Source: Bryobacteraceae bacterium (GTDB taxonomy: Bacteria; Acidobacteriota; Terriglobia; Bryobacterales; Bryobacteraceae). Taken from it: a stretch of DNA of 64,000 nt. The position numbers and the translations under genes were made by a program. This document shows positions 1 to 9,727 of this stretch, piece by piece. The notes below the pieces were generated by a model. That model did no database searches, had not been told where the DNA came from, and was given only the letters and a program-made list of their open reading frames with translations. How positions within the stretch are numbered: the stretch's first letter is position 1; each line of letters opens with the position of its first letter. The stretch lies in assembly GCA_025980665.1 (NCBI GenBank), contig JAICXC010000001.1, positions 62,001 through 126,000 of the forward strand, read 5' to 3'.

Positions 1-24
1 GGGGACAGACGACCTTCCCTTCCG

Positions 25-543
<519 letters not shown>

Positions 544-545
544 TC

Positions 546-767
546 AGGACGAGGGGAATCTGGACTTTGGGAACGTCGGCGCCCGCGGCGACCATGCGCT
601 CGACCAGTAGTTTCCATTCGGCAGGCGTGTGTCAGGCCCTGGTGATGAGGCTCAACGCGTGGCAGGTGGTACACGCGGTTTCGACGATGGCTTTCGGGTT
701 CTGGGCGAGGCGGTGGAGCAAGGAACGATGCTCGCGAGGAAGAGAGACGTGTTCTTCACGCCGGTAT
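546..767 (-). pseudogene. Relic of a small c-type cytochrome
   Basis: One minus-strand frame reads HRLAQNPKAIVETACTTCHA, then LSLITRA, an in-frame TGA (632..634), then HTPAEWKLLVERMVAAGADV. CTTCH (659..673) is a heme c attachment motif. The W-x-x-x-V-x-R-M continuation is typical of the small cytochromes attached to virginiamycin-B-lyase-like or quinoprotein systems in acidobacteria. It lacks a start and signal peptide, contains a stop, and ends at the DUF433 relic, so it is a fragment. It underlies the ORF-track entry 629..1561, whose extra N-terminus is therefore not real. Confidence 0.65.
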
Positions 768-784
768 TCTATACAATGTCAGCA

Positions 785-1561
785 ATGAAGATGTGGCTGG
801 CGTTATTATTCGCGACGGCTGTCTCGGGACATCTGTCTGCCCAATGGCTGAATTATCCGACCGCGGGAATCCCGCGCACGAAGGACGGCAAACCTAATCT
901 CTCGGCGCCCGCGCCGCGAGCGGCGAACGGCAAACCGGACCTGTCGGGAGTGTGGCAGGCTGACGGTCAGACGTATTTCTTCGACTTGGCCGCCGGGCTG
1001 AAGCCGGAAGACGTGGCGATGCTGCCCTGGGCCAAGGAACTGCAACAGAAGCGCATCGATAACGAGCACGGGGACGATCCGCTGTCCCGTTGCCTGCCGC
1101 ATGGCGTTCCTCGCATCAATACGAATGGGTTGTTTCCGTTCAAGATTATCCAGACGCCGGGGCTGGTGGTGATCCTATATGAGCAATTGAACCTGTTCCG
1201 GCAGGTTTTTCTGGACGGGCGGACGCTGGCGAAGGATCTGAATCCGACGTGGCTGGGATACTCGACCGGCCGATGGGACGGCGACACGCTGGTGATTGAG
1301 ACGTCGGGATTGAATGGGAAGGCGTGGCTGGATACGCAAAAGAGCCGTCCAGCAACGGATGCACTGCATGTAACGGAGCGCTTCCGGCGGACGAATTTCG
1401 GGACGCTGGAGGTGGTAGCGACGATCAACGACCCTAAGACGTATTCCAAGCCTTGGACAACGACTCCACAGAAGATGTTCCTGCAGTTAAATACGGACAT
1501 CCTGGAATTCATCTGCAATGAGAATGAGAAGGACATTCCGCATATGACGGTGGGCAAATGA
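785..1561 (+). CDS. Secreted acidobacterial protein, GDTL family copy 1
   Basis: Function unknown. After a signal peptide (MKMWLALLFATAVSGHLSA) comes the layout shared by six proteins in this window: a proline-rich start with DGKPNLS and GVW, LPWAK, a C-L-P-x-G-x-P segment (RCLPHGVPR), PFKIIQTPGLVVILYE, DGR, WLGYSTGRWDGDTLVIET, HVTERFRR and NDPKTYSKPW. Starts at 776, 785 and 791 are all possible; 785 gives the most standard signal peptide. A TATACA box lies at 770..775. The stop overlaps the amidohydrolase start by 4 nt (ATGA), so the two are translationally coupled. No catalytic motif is recognisable. Confidence 0.8.
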   Translation: MKMWLALLFATAVSGHLSAQWLNYPTAGIPRTKDGKPNLSAPAPRAANGKPDLSGVWQADGQTYFFDLAAGLKPEDVAMLPWAKELQQKRIDNEHGDDPLSRCLPHGVPRINTNGLFPFKIIQTPGLVVILYEQLNLFRQVFLDGRTLAKDLNPTWLGYSTGRWDGDTLVIETSGLNGKAWLDTQKSRPATDALHVTERFRRTNFGTLEVVATINDPKTYSKPWTTTPQKMFLQLNTDILEFICNENEKDIPHMTVGK

Positions 1562-3219
1562 TACGTCCGCTGCTGCTGGCGTTATGGCTGGCAAGCGCGC
1601 TGTGGGCGCAATCGGACCTGATTCTCACGAACGGGAAAATAATTACGGTGGATGAGCGCTTTTCCATCGCACAGGCAGTGGCGATTCGGGGCGACCGTAT
1701 CGTGGCGACGGGGACGAATCAAGAAATCGCACAATTGGCGGGTCCGAACACTCGCAGGATCGACCTAAAGGGCAAGGCAGTGATTCCCGGGTTGATCGAC
1801 AACCACATGCATCTGCTGCGCGCGGCGGCAACTTGGGTGAAAGAGCTGCGTTTCGACGGTGTGGATTCGCGCAAGCGGGCGGTAGAGATGCTGCGTGCGC
1901 GGGTCAAATCGTCCGCGCCGGGCGAGTGGATTTACAACATCGGGGGCTGGGCACATCAGCAGTTCACGGACGATCCCAGACCATTTACGCGGGAAGAACT
2001 GGACCAGATCGCGCCGGGTAATCCGGTCGCGCTGCAGGAATCCTACTATCAGGTGTTCCTGAATAGCCGGGCGCTATCGATGCTGAAGATCGAAGCCGGC
2101 GCGCCGGATCCGGCTGAGTTCATCAAGGGATCGATACTGCGCGATGCCGCCGGAAAGCCGACGGGCGTGGTTCGGGGAGATATTGCGGGCACGCGGGTGG
2201 TGGCGAACAAGCTTCCGAGGGTCGCGCCGCAGCAGCTCGAAGCAAGCGCCAAGGCTATGGTGGGCGATCTGAATCGGGCGGGGCTAACATCGTTCGGCGT
2301 TCCGGGCTGTGACGCGGACGTCCTGACAATTTTCCAAAAGTGGAAGGCCGAGGGGCATCTGAATGTGCGGGTGTTTTGTTACAGCGGAGCGGCGGCCGGG
2401 AATCCCGAGGGGGTGGACCGTTCAATCCAGCAACTCGCACGGATGAAGCTGTTTCAAGGCGATAGTTATATCGACGATGTGGCTTTCGGCGAGAGCATAT
2501 ACTCGCCGCTGCATGATCCGATGTTCGCGCTGAAGTCGAATCCGCAGCCGGAGCAGCTCGAAGCGTGGCGGAAGATTGCGATGGCGATCGCGCAGGCGGC
2601 GCTGCCGTTGCACGTGCATGCCGAGCTGACGGATACGATCGACGCGTTTCTCGATCAGGTCGAAGCGGTGAACAAAGAGCATCCTATCAAGAATCTGCGC
2701 TGGGTGCTGGCGCACGTGAATCAGATCAATGCATCGCAACTCGAACGCATGAAGAAGCTGGGGATGTATGCGGCCGTGCATCCGTGGGCGGTCATTAATG
2801 GCGGGATTATGCACGAAGGCGACATATTGAATAAAGGCTTCGGTGACGGCGCGTACGATATGCCGCCGCTCGCGACGATCCAAAACAGCGGCATCGTGTG
2901 GGGACTGGGGACGGATGGGACGGCGGCGAATCAAACGCTGCCGTTCACGACACTGTCTTTCGCGGTCACGGGCAAGATGGCGGGCGGAACGAGGGTGATC
3001 CGGCAAACGATCAGCCGCGAGGATGCGCTGATCGCGCACACCCGCAAGAACGCCTATTTCGTTTTTCAGGAGAACAATCTGGGATCGATCCAGGCGGGCA
3101 AACTGGCGGACCTGGTCGTGTTGGATCGCGACTACCTGACGGTTCCAGCGGACCAGATCAAGGACATCCAACCGGTAATGACCATGGTGGGCGGCCGGGT
3201 CGTGTACGAAGCCCGGTAG
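1558..3219 (+). CDS. Secreted amidohydrolase (Amidohydro_3, YtcJ-like)
   Basis: A 553-residue metal-dependent hydrolase of the amidohydrolase superfamily with a signal peptide (LLLALWLASALWAQS). The N-terminal beta-sandwich strand ILTNGKIITVDERF is followed by the metal site DNHMHLLRA, later His residues in LHVHAEL and LAHVNQ, and the Asp of WGLGTDGTAANQ. The C-terminal GSIQAGKLADLVVLDRDYL returns to the sandwich domain, as in YtcJ and related imide/amide hydrolases. Length is normal for the family. It is coupled by a 4-nt overlap to the unknown secreted protein upstream, so the two may act on one substrate. The substrate cannot be read from sequence. Confidence 0.9.
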   Translation: MIRPLLLALWLASALWAQSDLILTNGKIITVDERFSIAQAVAIRGDRIVATGTNQEIAQLAGPNTRRIDLKGKAVIPGLIDNHMHLLRAAATWVKELRFDGVDSRKRAVEMLRARVKSSAPGEWIYNIGGWAHQQFTDDPRPFTREELDQIAPGNPVALQESYYQVFLNSRALSMLKIEAGAPDPAEFIKGSILRDAAGKPTGVVRGDIAGTRVVANKLPRVAPQQLEASAKAMVGDLNRAGLTSFGVPGCDADVLTIFQKWKAEGHLNVRVFCYSGAAAGNPEGVDRSIQQLARMKLFQGDSYIDDVAFGESIYSPLHDPMFALKSNPQPEQLEAWRKIAMAIAQAALPLHVHAELTDTIDAFLDQVEAVNKEHPIKNLRWVLAHVNQINASQLERMKKLGMYAAVHPWAVINGGIMHEGDILNKGFGDGAYDMPPLATIQNSGIVWGLGTDGTAANQTLPFTTLSFAVTGKMAGGTRVIRQTISREDALIAHTRKNAYFVFQENNLGSIQAGKLADLVVLDRDYLTVPADQIKDIQPVMTMVGGRVVYEAR

Positions 3220-4209
3220 TTACCCCTTTAGAAAAGCTTGCAACTCTGCCAGCGTTTCCTTGGGAGCGCTTTCCTGAAGGTTGTGGCTACCATCGACAGC
3301 CTTGCCGCTGACTTTGGTGCCTTCCTCCTTCCAGATGGCCAGGACATCATCGAACAAACGCGGATAAAGGCCTTTGCCCGCCCACAGCGCGAGCAGGGGG
3401 CAAGTGATCTTCTTCCCGGCCTTGATATCGTCGTGATCGATCTTCAGATCAACGGACGCCGAGGCACGATAGTCCTCGCACATGCAGTGCTCCATCTCGA
3501 ATTTCACGCGGTGGCGGGAGTACTCGCGCTGAACATCGTTGGTGATTCCCCTCTCCGCCTGGCGTTTCGCAGCGGCGACGAGGTCGTTTTCGGGGCCGGG
3601 CGCGGGCAACAGGTAAGTGAACCAATGCGGGTACCCGCGCACAAAATCGAGTGTGACGTGGGAGTAGAGATAGTGTGCCGGGACGATATCGAACACCGCT
3701 AACTTCAGCACACGGTCCGGGTGATCGATCGCCATTCTTCGTCCGACGCGTCCACCGCGGTCGTGGCCGACCATGCGGAACTGGCGGAAACCCAGGTGTT
3801 CCATGACCTCGACACCGTCGAGCGCCATGGGACGCTTGGATTGCTGGGAATGATCGGGCTTATCTGCGGGCTTGCTGGAGTCGCCGTAGCCACGCAGGTC
3901 GCATAGCACTAGCGTGTACTCCTTAGCCAGATCCGGAGCAATGATGCGCCATGTGATGAGCGAATCCGGAGCGCCGTGAAACAGGAGCACCGGCGGGCCC
4001 GAGCCCCCGATCAAGGTATTGATCTCGGCACCCGAGGTCTTGATGCGCTCGTTGCGGAAACCCTCCGGAAAAAACTTCTTCCATGCCGAGGTATCCTCTG
4101 TAGCGGCGGTATCCTGCGCGAGCGCGCGGGTGCCCGAGGCCAGCGCGGCTGCGCCGGCTACCAGGGCGGTATTCTGCAGCAAACTTCTTCGCGAAGTTTT
4201 TTCAGACAT
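3220..4209 (-). CDS. Tat-exported haloacetate-dehalogenase-like alpha/beta hydrolase
   Basis: An alpha/beta hydrolase of 329 residues with a twin-arginine leader (SRRSLLQNTALVAGAAALASG). The nucleophile elbow GHDRGGRVGRR carries Asp instead of Ser, with Arg at +1 and +4 as in fluoroacetate dehalogenases. The cap region contains PHWFTYLLPAPGPEN (the His-Trp pair) and CEDYRASASVD, both like that family, and the catalytic His is in GSHNLQESAP. Known members cleave haloacetates (EC 3.8.1.3), but epoxide hydrolase activity is possible. Export is unusual, since characterised enzymes are cytoplasmic. Its stop abuts the stop of the amidohydrolase (TAGTTA). Confidence 0.85.
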   Translation of the reverse strand: MSEKTSRRSLLQNTALVAGAAALASGTRALAQDTAATEDTSAWKKFFPEGFRNERIKTSGAEINTLIGGSGPPVLLFHGAPDSLITWRIIAPDLAKEYTLVLCDLRGYGDSSKPADKPDHSQQSKRPMALDGVEVMEHLGFRQFRMVGHDRGGRVGRRMAIDHPDRVLKLAVFDIVPAHYLYSHVTLDFVRGYPHWFTYLLPAPGPENDLVAAAKRQAERGITNDVQREYSRHRVKFEMEHCMCEDYRASASVDLKIDHDDIKAGKKITCPLLALWAGKGLYPRLFDDVLAIWKEEGTKVSGKAVDGSHNLQESAPKETLAELQAFLKG

Positions 4210-4224
4210 GAATCGGATTCTCCC

Positions 4225-5565
4225 TTAGACCGCAATTGCTTCCAGTTTGAGCGGACCCGTACTGTCGCCCATCTTCTCGATCGGCACACCGGCCTTGTCG
4301 AGAATCGCAACGAGAAGGTTCGCCATAGGGGTGTCCATCTTGTAGTCGAGATGATAGCCGGTCTTAAATTTGCCGGCGAGTTTGCCGGCCAGAAGCACAG
4401 GCATATCGGAATGGCGGTGGAGGTTTCCGTTGCCCATGCCGCTGCCGTACATGATCAGGCTGTGGTCGAGCAGCGAGCCGTCGCCGTCGGGGGTCGCCGC
4501 CATCTTTTCGAGCAGATAGGCCAGCATCTGGACGTGATAGGTATCGATGCGGGCTTTTTGCGACATCAGTTCCGCGTCGTCACGATGATGCGAGATCAGG
4601 TGGTGCTGTCCGGGGATGCCGATCATCGGGTAGGTACGGCCGCTCAGCTCACGCGCCATGATCAGGCTGAATACGCGCGTCAGATCGGCGCGGTAGGCCA
4701 TGATCTGGAGGTCGAACATCAGCTTGGTGTGCTCTTCGAAACTGTCTGGAATTCCGACTGGGCGATCGGGCAGCTCGAAATTGTCGGCGGTCTTCGATTC
4801 GGTGCCTTGAATGCGCTGCTCGAGGTCGCGAACTGAATCCAGATACTCGCCGAGCTTGGAGCGGTCGCTATTGCCTAGACTACTCGCTAGGCCGCTGGCT
4901 TCTTCCATGACCGAATCGAGGATACTCCCGGCCTTCTTGGCGCGGGCGACGCGCTGAGCGCTGCTGCCGCCATCGCCGAACAGGCGCTCGAATATCACGC
5001 GGGGCTGATTCTCGGGCAGGTTGGGCGTAGACGGATTGCGCCACGAAACGGTATTGACGTAAAAGCAGTCACCGGAATCGCAGGAGCCGGCCGAGGCGGA
5101 ATCGACGGTCATCTCAATCGATGGGATCTGTGAGTTCTTGCCAAGCACTTGGGCCGCGAGCTGGTCCGCGGTGGTCGCAAGCTTCACTTCGACGCCGGGA
5201 CGAGTGCGGTCATAAGCATGAACGCCGGTCAACCAGGCGGCTGAAGCGCGGGTGTGATCGCCGCTGCCGTCGCCCTTGGTGTCGGCTTCGAGGTGCGACA
5301 GTCCGGTGAGAATATTGAATTGGCCGTTCAGTTTTTCAAGCGGCTTCAGGTTCGGCGTCAGCTCGAAACCCTGGCCGAGTGTGGTGGGCTTCCACTGGCT
5401 CCATATCACCCCGTGCGAAACATAAACCCATCCCAGGCGCGTAGTTGGCACGGTCGCTGCCGAAAGCGCGGGCATCATCGAATCCAACATGGGCAGCGCG
5501 AGGGAGGCTCCCAGCCCCTTCAACATCGTTCTGCGGGCCATTTTCTTTTTCGTGATGAACGTCAT
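4225..5565 (-). CDS. DUF1552 family exported protein (module 1)
   Basis: A 446-residue DUF1552 protein, a family almost always encoded next to DUF1592-type cytochromes in acidobacteria and planctomycetes. The N-terminus RRTMLKGLGASLALPMLDSM is a twin-arginine-like leader. Family marks visible are GWVYVSHGVIWSQWKP, FNILTGLSH, SFEEHTKLMFDLQIMAYRAD, PGQHHLISHHRDD and LIMYGSGMGNGNLH. The fold resembles sulfatase/DUF1501 proteins but the function is not established. The start overlaps the upstream DUF1592 gene by 4 nt. It is paralogous to the protein at 32317..33636. Confidence 0.9.
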   Translation of the reverse strand: MTFITKKKMARRTMLKGLGASLALPMLDSMMPALSAATVPTTRLGWVYVSHGVIWSQWKPTTLGQGFELTPNLKPLEKLNGQFNILTGLSHLEADTKGDGSGDHTRASAAWLTGVHAYDRTRPGVEVKLATTADQLAAQVLGKNSQIPSIEMTVDSASAGSCDSGDCFYVNTVSWRNPSTPNLPENQPRVIFERLFGDGGSSAQRVARAKKAGSILDSVMEEASGLASSLGNSDRSKLGEYLDSVRDLEQRIQGTESKTADNFELPDRPVGIPDSFEEHTKLMFDLQIMAYRADLTRVFSLIMARELSGRTYPMIGIPGQHHLISHHRDDAELMSQKARIDTYHVQMLAYLLEKMAATPDGDGSLLDHSLIMYGSGMGNGNLHRHSDMPVLLAGKLAGKFKTGYHLDYKMDTPMANLLVAILDKAGVPIEKMGDSTGPLKLEAIAV

Positions 5566-7952
5566 GGGTTTTTCCTTTCGGCTTTCACGGTTCTCATCTG
5601 GAAAGGAGCGCTCTTGACCACTCCTAACACCAGTGCATCGAATTTATAGTTGTTGGCGGCGGCCTCGCGGACGATTTTCCGCACGGCCGGTGCATCGAAA
5701 TACTGGACGTTGCGTCCGATGGCGTACATCAACAATTTCTGAGTCATCGCGCCGACGAATCTTTGCGGGTCGTTGAGAAGCAGCTGCTTGACGCCCGCCA
5801 GACCATCGACGACAGTTCCGTCGGGCAGTTTGCTCGATACGTCGATGGCGTTGGCGCCGTCATGATCGCGCCACTGGCCGACGGCGTCGAAATTTTCCAT
5901 GGCGAATCCGATGGGATCCATGCGCGCGTGGCAGTTGGCACAAGCCGGATCGGCGCGATGCTGCACCATGGCTTGGCGCAGGGTCAGAGGCTCGCCTGAT
6001 TTCGCGTTTTCGGTCTTAAGCGACGGGACGGTCGGCGGAGGAGGAGGCGGCGGCGAAGCGAGCAGATTCTCCAGAACGTATTTCCCGCGCAACACCGGTG
6101 ACGTGCGCGTCGAGTAGGAGGTCAGCAGCAGGATGCCGCCCTGTCCAAGAAGTCCGCCACGGGGACTGTCTTTCGGGAAGGTGACACGTTGGAATTCTGC
6201 CCCGCGAATATTGGGGATGCCGTAGTGTTTGGCCAGCCGCTCGTTGACGAAGGTGTAGTTGGCGGTCAACAGCTCCAGCACGCTGCGGTTCTCCCGCAGG
6301 ATACTGTCGAGAAATAACTGCGTCTCCTTTTCGAAGGACGCGCGCAGACCTTCATCGAACTCGCGGAATACGAACAGGTCGGGAGCCTTAACATCGACGT
6401 CGCGCAGGTAAAGCCATTGCGCGGCGAAGTTGTTCACCATAGATTCGGAACGCGGGTCGGCGAGCATGCGCTTGACCTGCTGGTCCAGAACCTCGGACTG
6501 TTTCAACTTGCCAGCTGCGGCGACGTTTAGGAGCTCGTCGTCGGGGATGCTGCTCCACAAGAAGAACGAAAGTCGCGACGCGAGTTCCAGATCGCTGACC
6601 GAGTGTACAGATCCGGGCGCCGCGCCGGCAGGATCGCGTTCAATTCGATAGAGAAATTGCGGACTGACCAGGAGGCGTTCGATAGCGCGCTGGATGCCGA
6701 GATCGAAATCCCGTTCCTTGCGACCATTGCTGTAGAACGTCAGCAGCGTGGCGACGTCGGCATCGGTGACGGGACGGCGGTACGCCCGGCGGGCCAGGGT
6801 CGAGAGAATTTGCTTGGCGCAGGCTGGCTCGGCCGCTGCATTCGTCGGGCGGCACGTGAAGATCCGCTGCCGGCTGGGCGTTTCGCCAGGGCCAGTCTGG
6901 TTAAACGGTCCGCGAATAGTAACTGCGGCGATGGCGGGCTGGGTTCCACGGCTGCGCTGACGGGGACGCAGAGTCGCTTCGTCCAGCGCTTCGGTTTTCT
7001 GAACGAACGTGACGCCGATCAAGCGGGGTCCGGCCTTCACGGCGATGCGGAAATCCGTGGGGGGTGCGCCGCCACGACTTCCTCGGCCACCAGCTCCGCC
7101 TCGTCCTCCTCGCCCGCCGGCAGCACCTACAGTCACGAGTTGCTTCCGCTCACCATCGACGGTGATTTCGAGTTGATGTGAGTCCCGGGCCCCACCAGCC
7201 AGCTCAACATTGATTTCATACTCGCCGTCGAGCGGGAAGTAGCTGCGAATGGCCGTTCCACCGCGAGTTCCGAAAGGCAGTTCTTCCACCTGCAAGTCCT
7301 GGGGTCCTTCGAGAGGCGTCCGATAGATGTTCACCATCACCGGCATGGCCGGATCGCCGACCGCAAGACGGCTGATCTTGGTAGATGCGTCCAGATAACG
7401 CTCCATGGTCGCTGGAGAAACGTACAGCAGATCGGCGATGTTGTCGAAACCGCTCGATCCATTGTCGGCCGGTAGCAGGAGCGTGTAGTCCATCTCCTTG
7501 GGCAGGTCGTCCAGGGCGAGAAGGTCGCGGATCGCGTTGTGATATTCCGTGCGCGTCAGGCGGTGCAGATTGGGCAGATCGCCCGGATTGGGTTTCGCAG
7601 CGGCGGCTCGGTCGAGCTCGGATTCGAGATACGTCGCGACCCGGTCGTAAGTGGCCGCATCAGGGCGTGGCATCGGCACCGGCGGCATGGACTTGGCCCG
7701 AAGCTGCTTGATGGCCCGTTCCCAGGTTTCGGCGTTATTGGAGACTTTGTCGAGGGTTCCCGGATCGAGGACAATGCCACCGGTTTTCAGGGCAGCACTG
7801 TGGCATCCGATGCAGTATTGTTTGATGGTGGCGATTGCCGCAGCGCTTGGAGGCGGTGGGAGAGGCGTTTGCGTCCGGCCGCTCGTGGCCAGGAAGAAAG
7901 TCCCCAGGACCGTGCCCGCCATCAACCACTTTGAGCTAATTTTTCCTGGCAT
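5562..7952 (-). CDS. DUF1592-type multidomain cytochrome c (module 1)
   Basis: A 796-residue exported protein of the planctomycete-cytochrome type (DUF1587, DUF1595, DUF1592, DUF1588, DUF1585 in order). A signal peptide precedes heme site CIGCH (residues 47-51); a second site, CANCHARMDPIGFAMENFDA, lies near residue 673. Between them is a carbohydrate-binding-like region with a Gly/Arg-rich insertion (GGRGGRGGAGGRGSRGG) not present in the paralogue at 29975. DUF1592 signatures include LSFFLWSSIPDDELL and LTANYTFVNERLA. Probably a periplasmic electron-transfer or oxidising enzyme working with DUF1552; no activity is proven for the family. Confidence 0.92.
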   Translation of the reverse strand: MPGKISSKWLMAGTVLGTFFLATSGRTQTPLPPPPSAAAIATIKQYCIGCHSAALKTGGIVLDPGTLDKVSNNAETWERAIKQLRAKSMPPVPMPRPDAATYDRVATYLESELDRAAAAKPNPGDLPNLHRLTRTEYHNAIRDLLALDDLPKEMDYTLLLPADNGSSGFDNIADLLYVSPATMERYLDASTKISRLAVGDPAMPVMVNIYRTPLEGPQDLQVEELPFGTRGGTAIRSYFPLDGEYEINVELAGGARDSHQLEITVDGERKQLVTVGAAGGRGGRGGAGGRGSRGGAPPTDFRIAVKAGPRLIGVTFVQKTEALDEATLRPRQRSRGTQPAIAAVTIRGPFNQTGPGETPSRQRIFTCRPTNAAAEPACAKQILSTLARRAYRRPVTDADVATLLTFYSNGRKERDFDLGIQRAIERLLVSPQFLYRIERDPAGAAPGSVHSVSDLELASRLSFFLWSSIPDDELLNVAAAGKLKQSEVLDQQVKRMLADPRSESMVNNFAAQWLYLRDVDVKAPDLFVFREFDEGLRASFEKETQLFLDSILRENRSVLELLTANYTFVNERLAKHYGIPNIRGAEFQRVTFPKDSPRGGLLGQGGILLLTSYSTRTSPVLRGKYVLENLLASPPPPPPPTVPSLKTENAKSGEPLTLRQAMVQHRADPACANCHARMDPIGFAMENFDAVGQWRDHDGANAIDVSSKLPDGTVVDGLAGVKQLLLNDPQRFVGAMTQKLLMYAIGRNVQYFDAPAVRKIVREAAANNYKFDALVLGVVKSAPFQMRTVKAERKNP

Positions 7953-7963
7953 TCAACGTTGGT

Positions 7964-7969
7964 ATTATA
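7964..7969 (-). promoter_or_regulatory. Candidate -10 box (TATAAT) for the DUF1592/DUF1552 pair
   Basis: The minus strand reads CTGTATAATACC, a perfect TATAAT, ending 11 nt before the ATG of the DUF1592 gene. No good -35 hexamer is seen at 16-18 nt. If real, the transcript would have an almost absent leader, so either the message is near-leaderless or translation starts at the internal Met at residue 11. Confidence 0.35.
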
Positions 7970-8128
7970 CAGCGCGGGCGCCGCGAAATCGAGCTAGCCC
8001 GCATCACCTGCATGCAGGAACTGGCTACTGGCCTCAATGTTACCTATCGACCGGTCAAGCTGTCAAGCTTTCGAGGGCCTTGTGCCCAACGACGCCCTAG
8101 GTTAAAATTGACCCCGGATACCTTTACT

Positions 8129-9727
8129 ATGACGACCCGTTTCGTAGCAGGCATGATGTTGCTGACAGGCGCGCTTTCAATCGGCGCTGCGACGGATACC
8201 ACTCTCATTGACGCGGTAAAACGAGGCGATACCGCGGGTGTTCGGGCGCTGCTGGCCAAGAAAGTCGACGTGAACGCGGCCGGCGTAGATACATCCACGC
8301 CGCTCGATTGGGCCGTGAAGTCCAACAATCTGGAAATGGTGAACCTGCTGATCGACGCGGGCGCGAACGTGAACGCCGAGACGCGATACAAGATTACGCC
8401 ACTGTCGCTTGCATGCACGAACGGCAATGCGGCCATTATCGAACAGCTCTTAAAGGCCGGGGTCGACGCCAACGGCACTTCAGAAGAAGGCCAGACCGCA
8501 CTGATGACGGCCTCCCGGAACGGCAAGGTGGAGGCGATCAAGATGCTTCTATCCCACGGCGCGAAAGTAAATGCAATTGAGCCTTACAAAGGCCAGAGCG
8601 CGCTGATGTGGGCAGCCGGCGAAGGAAACGCCGATGGCGCGGCCATCCTTATTGAGTTCGGCGGCGACGTAAAGGCGAAATCCAAAGCCGGATTTACGCC
8701 TTTGTTGTTCGCGGTGTTGAATAACCAGATTCCCGCGGTGAAGGTTCTGCTGGAGCATGGCGCGAACGTCGATGACAGAGCGATCGACGGCAGCACGACG
8801 CTGAACATGTCGATCATCAATGCTTATTACGACATGGCCTCAGTTCTTCTGGATTATGGGGCCAACCCCAACGTGCAGGATCTCAACGGAACGCCGCTGC
8901 ATTCGCTGGTGTGGATGCGGAAGCCGGGAACTTCCTGGGAAGCTGCGGCCACTGCTACCGATCCGATCACGGTGCCACGTCCGGCCGGACAGCGCGTTAC
9001 CGATCTTCAGCTGGCGAAGAAGCTGCTGGAGAAGGGCGCGGATCCGAACGCGAAGATTGCCTGGAAAGAAATGAAGATGGACAAGGGGCTCGGCACGACG
9101 AAGAATCCGCCCAACATTAATCTGGGCCGGCACTATATGAGCTTCGTCGGATCGACCCCGTTTTATAACGCGGCGCGCAATGGCGACCCGGCGATGATGC
9201 GGCTCCTGGTGGAACACGGCGCTGATCCGAAATTGGCCACGCCCCTCGGCGTCACGCCGTTGATGGCGGCGGCCTGCATCGACTATTACGAAGGCGAGAC
9301 GCCCGGGCCGCTTACCGGGGTTTCGGAAGCCGAACGGCTGGAAGCGGTGAAGCTGGCCGTCGAACTGGGGAACGACCTCAACGCGAAGACCCATCTGGGC
9401 GACTATCCGTTAGTGGGCACATCGGAATCCATGCTCGCGCATTATCCGGACAACTTTGACGAGCTGGCGGATCTCGGCACAGGCGACGCCCGCTGGGACG
9501 GCTTCACTGCATTGCACGGAGCCGTGCTGTGCAACCAGCCTTCGATCCTCCAATACCTGGTGGATAAGGGCGCGGATCCGACCATCAAGAGCAGACTGGG
9601 CTGGACGCCCTATACGCTCACGCAAGGCATCTTCATGGCGAACTCGAAAAAAGAATTCCCGGTGGCGGCGCAGATCCTGAAGAAGGCGATGGCTGAAAAG
9701 GGACAAACTGTCGCCAGCCGCGAATAG
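8129..9727 (+). CDS. Exported ankyrin-repeat protein (module 1)
   Basis: Start chosen at ATG 8129 because it opens directly into a signal peptide (MTTRFVAGMMLLTGALSIGA); the ORF-track extension to 8012 adds Arg-rich sequence without family character. About 532 residues, mostly ankyrin repeats with TPLxxAxxxG and LLxxGAxxN patterns (DAVKRGDTAGVRALLAKKVD, TPLSLACTNGNAAIIEQLL). A long insert near the middle (TSWEAAATATDPITVPRPAG) separates two repeat blocks. It is divergent from the DUF1592/DUF1552 pair; the same gene type follows the second pair at 33623. Probably a periplasmic binding or scaffold protein for the cytochrome module. Confidence 0.88.
   Translation: MTTRFVAGMMLLTGALSIGAATDTTLIDAVKRGDTAGVRALLAKKVDVNAAGVDTSTPLDWAVKSNNLEMVNLLIDAGANVNAETRYKITPLSLACTNGNAAIIEQLLKAGVDANGTSEEGQTALMTASRNGKVEAIKMLLSHGAKVNAIEPYKGQSALMWAAGEGNADGAAILIEFGGDVKAKSKAGFTPLLFAVLNNQIPAVKVLLEHGANVDDRAIDGSTTLNMSIINAYYDMASVLLDYGANPNVQDLNGTPLHSLVWMRKPGTSWEAAATATDPITVPRPAGQRVTDLQLAKKLLEKGADPNAKIAWKEMKMDKGLGTTKNPPNINLGRHYMSFVGSTPFYNAARNGDPAMMRLLVEHGADPKLATPLGVTPLMAAACIDYYEGETPGPLTGVSEAERLEAVKLAVELGNDLNAKTHLGDYPLVGTSESMLAHYPDNFDELADLGTGDARWDGFTALHGAVLCNQPSILQYLVDKGADPTIKSRLGWTPYTLTQGIFMANSKKEFPVAAQILKKAMAEKGQTVASRE

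Noticed and set aside
632-634. In-frame TGA in the cytochrome relic as a selenocysteine codon
   Set aside because: The position is not a redox Cys site, no start or signal peptide exists, and the frame ends in another relic; simple decay explains it.
629-784. N-terminal extension of the ORF 629..1561
   Set aside because: It is antisense to the cytochrome relic and lies before a clear signal peptide starting at 785 or 776.
2422-3171. 249-aa minus ORF
   Set aside because: Arg-rich shadow of the amidohydrolase gene with no family motif.
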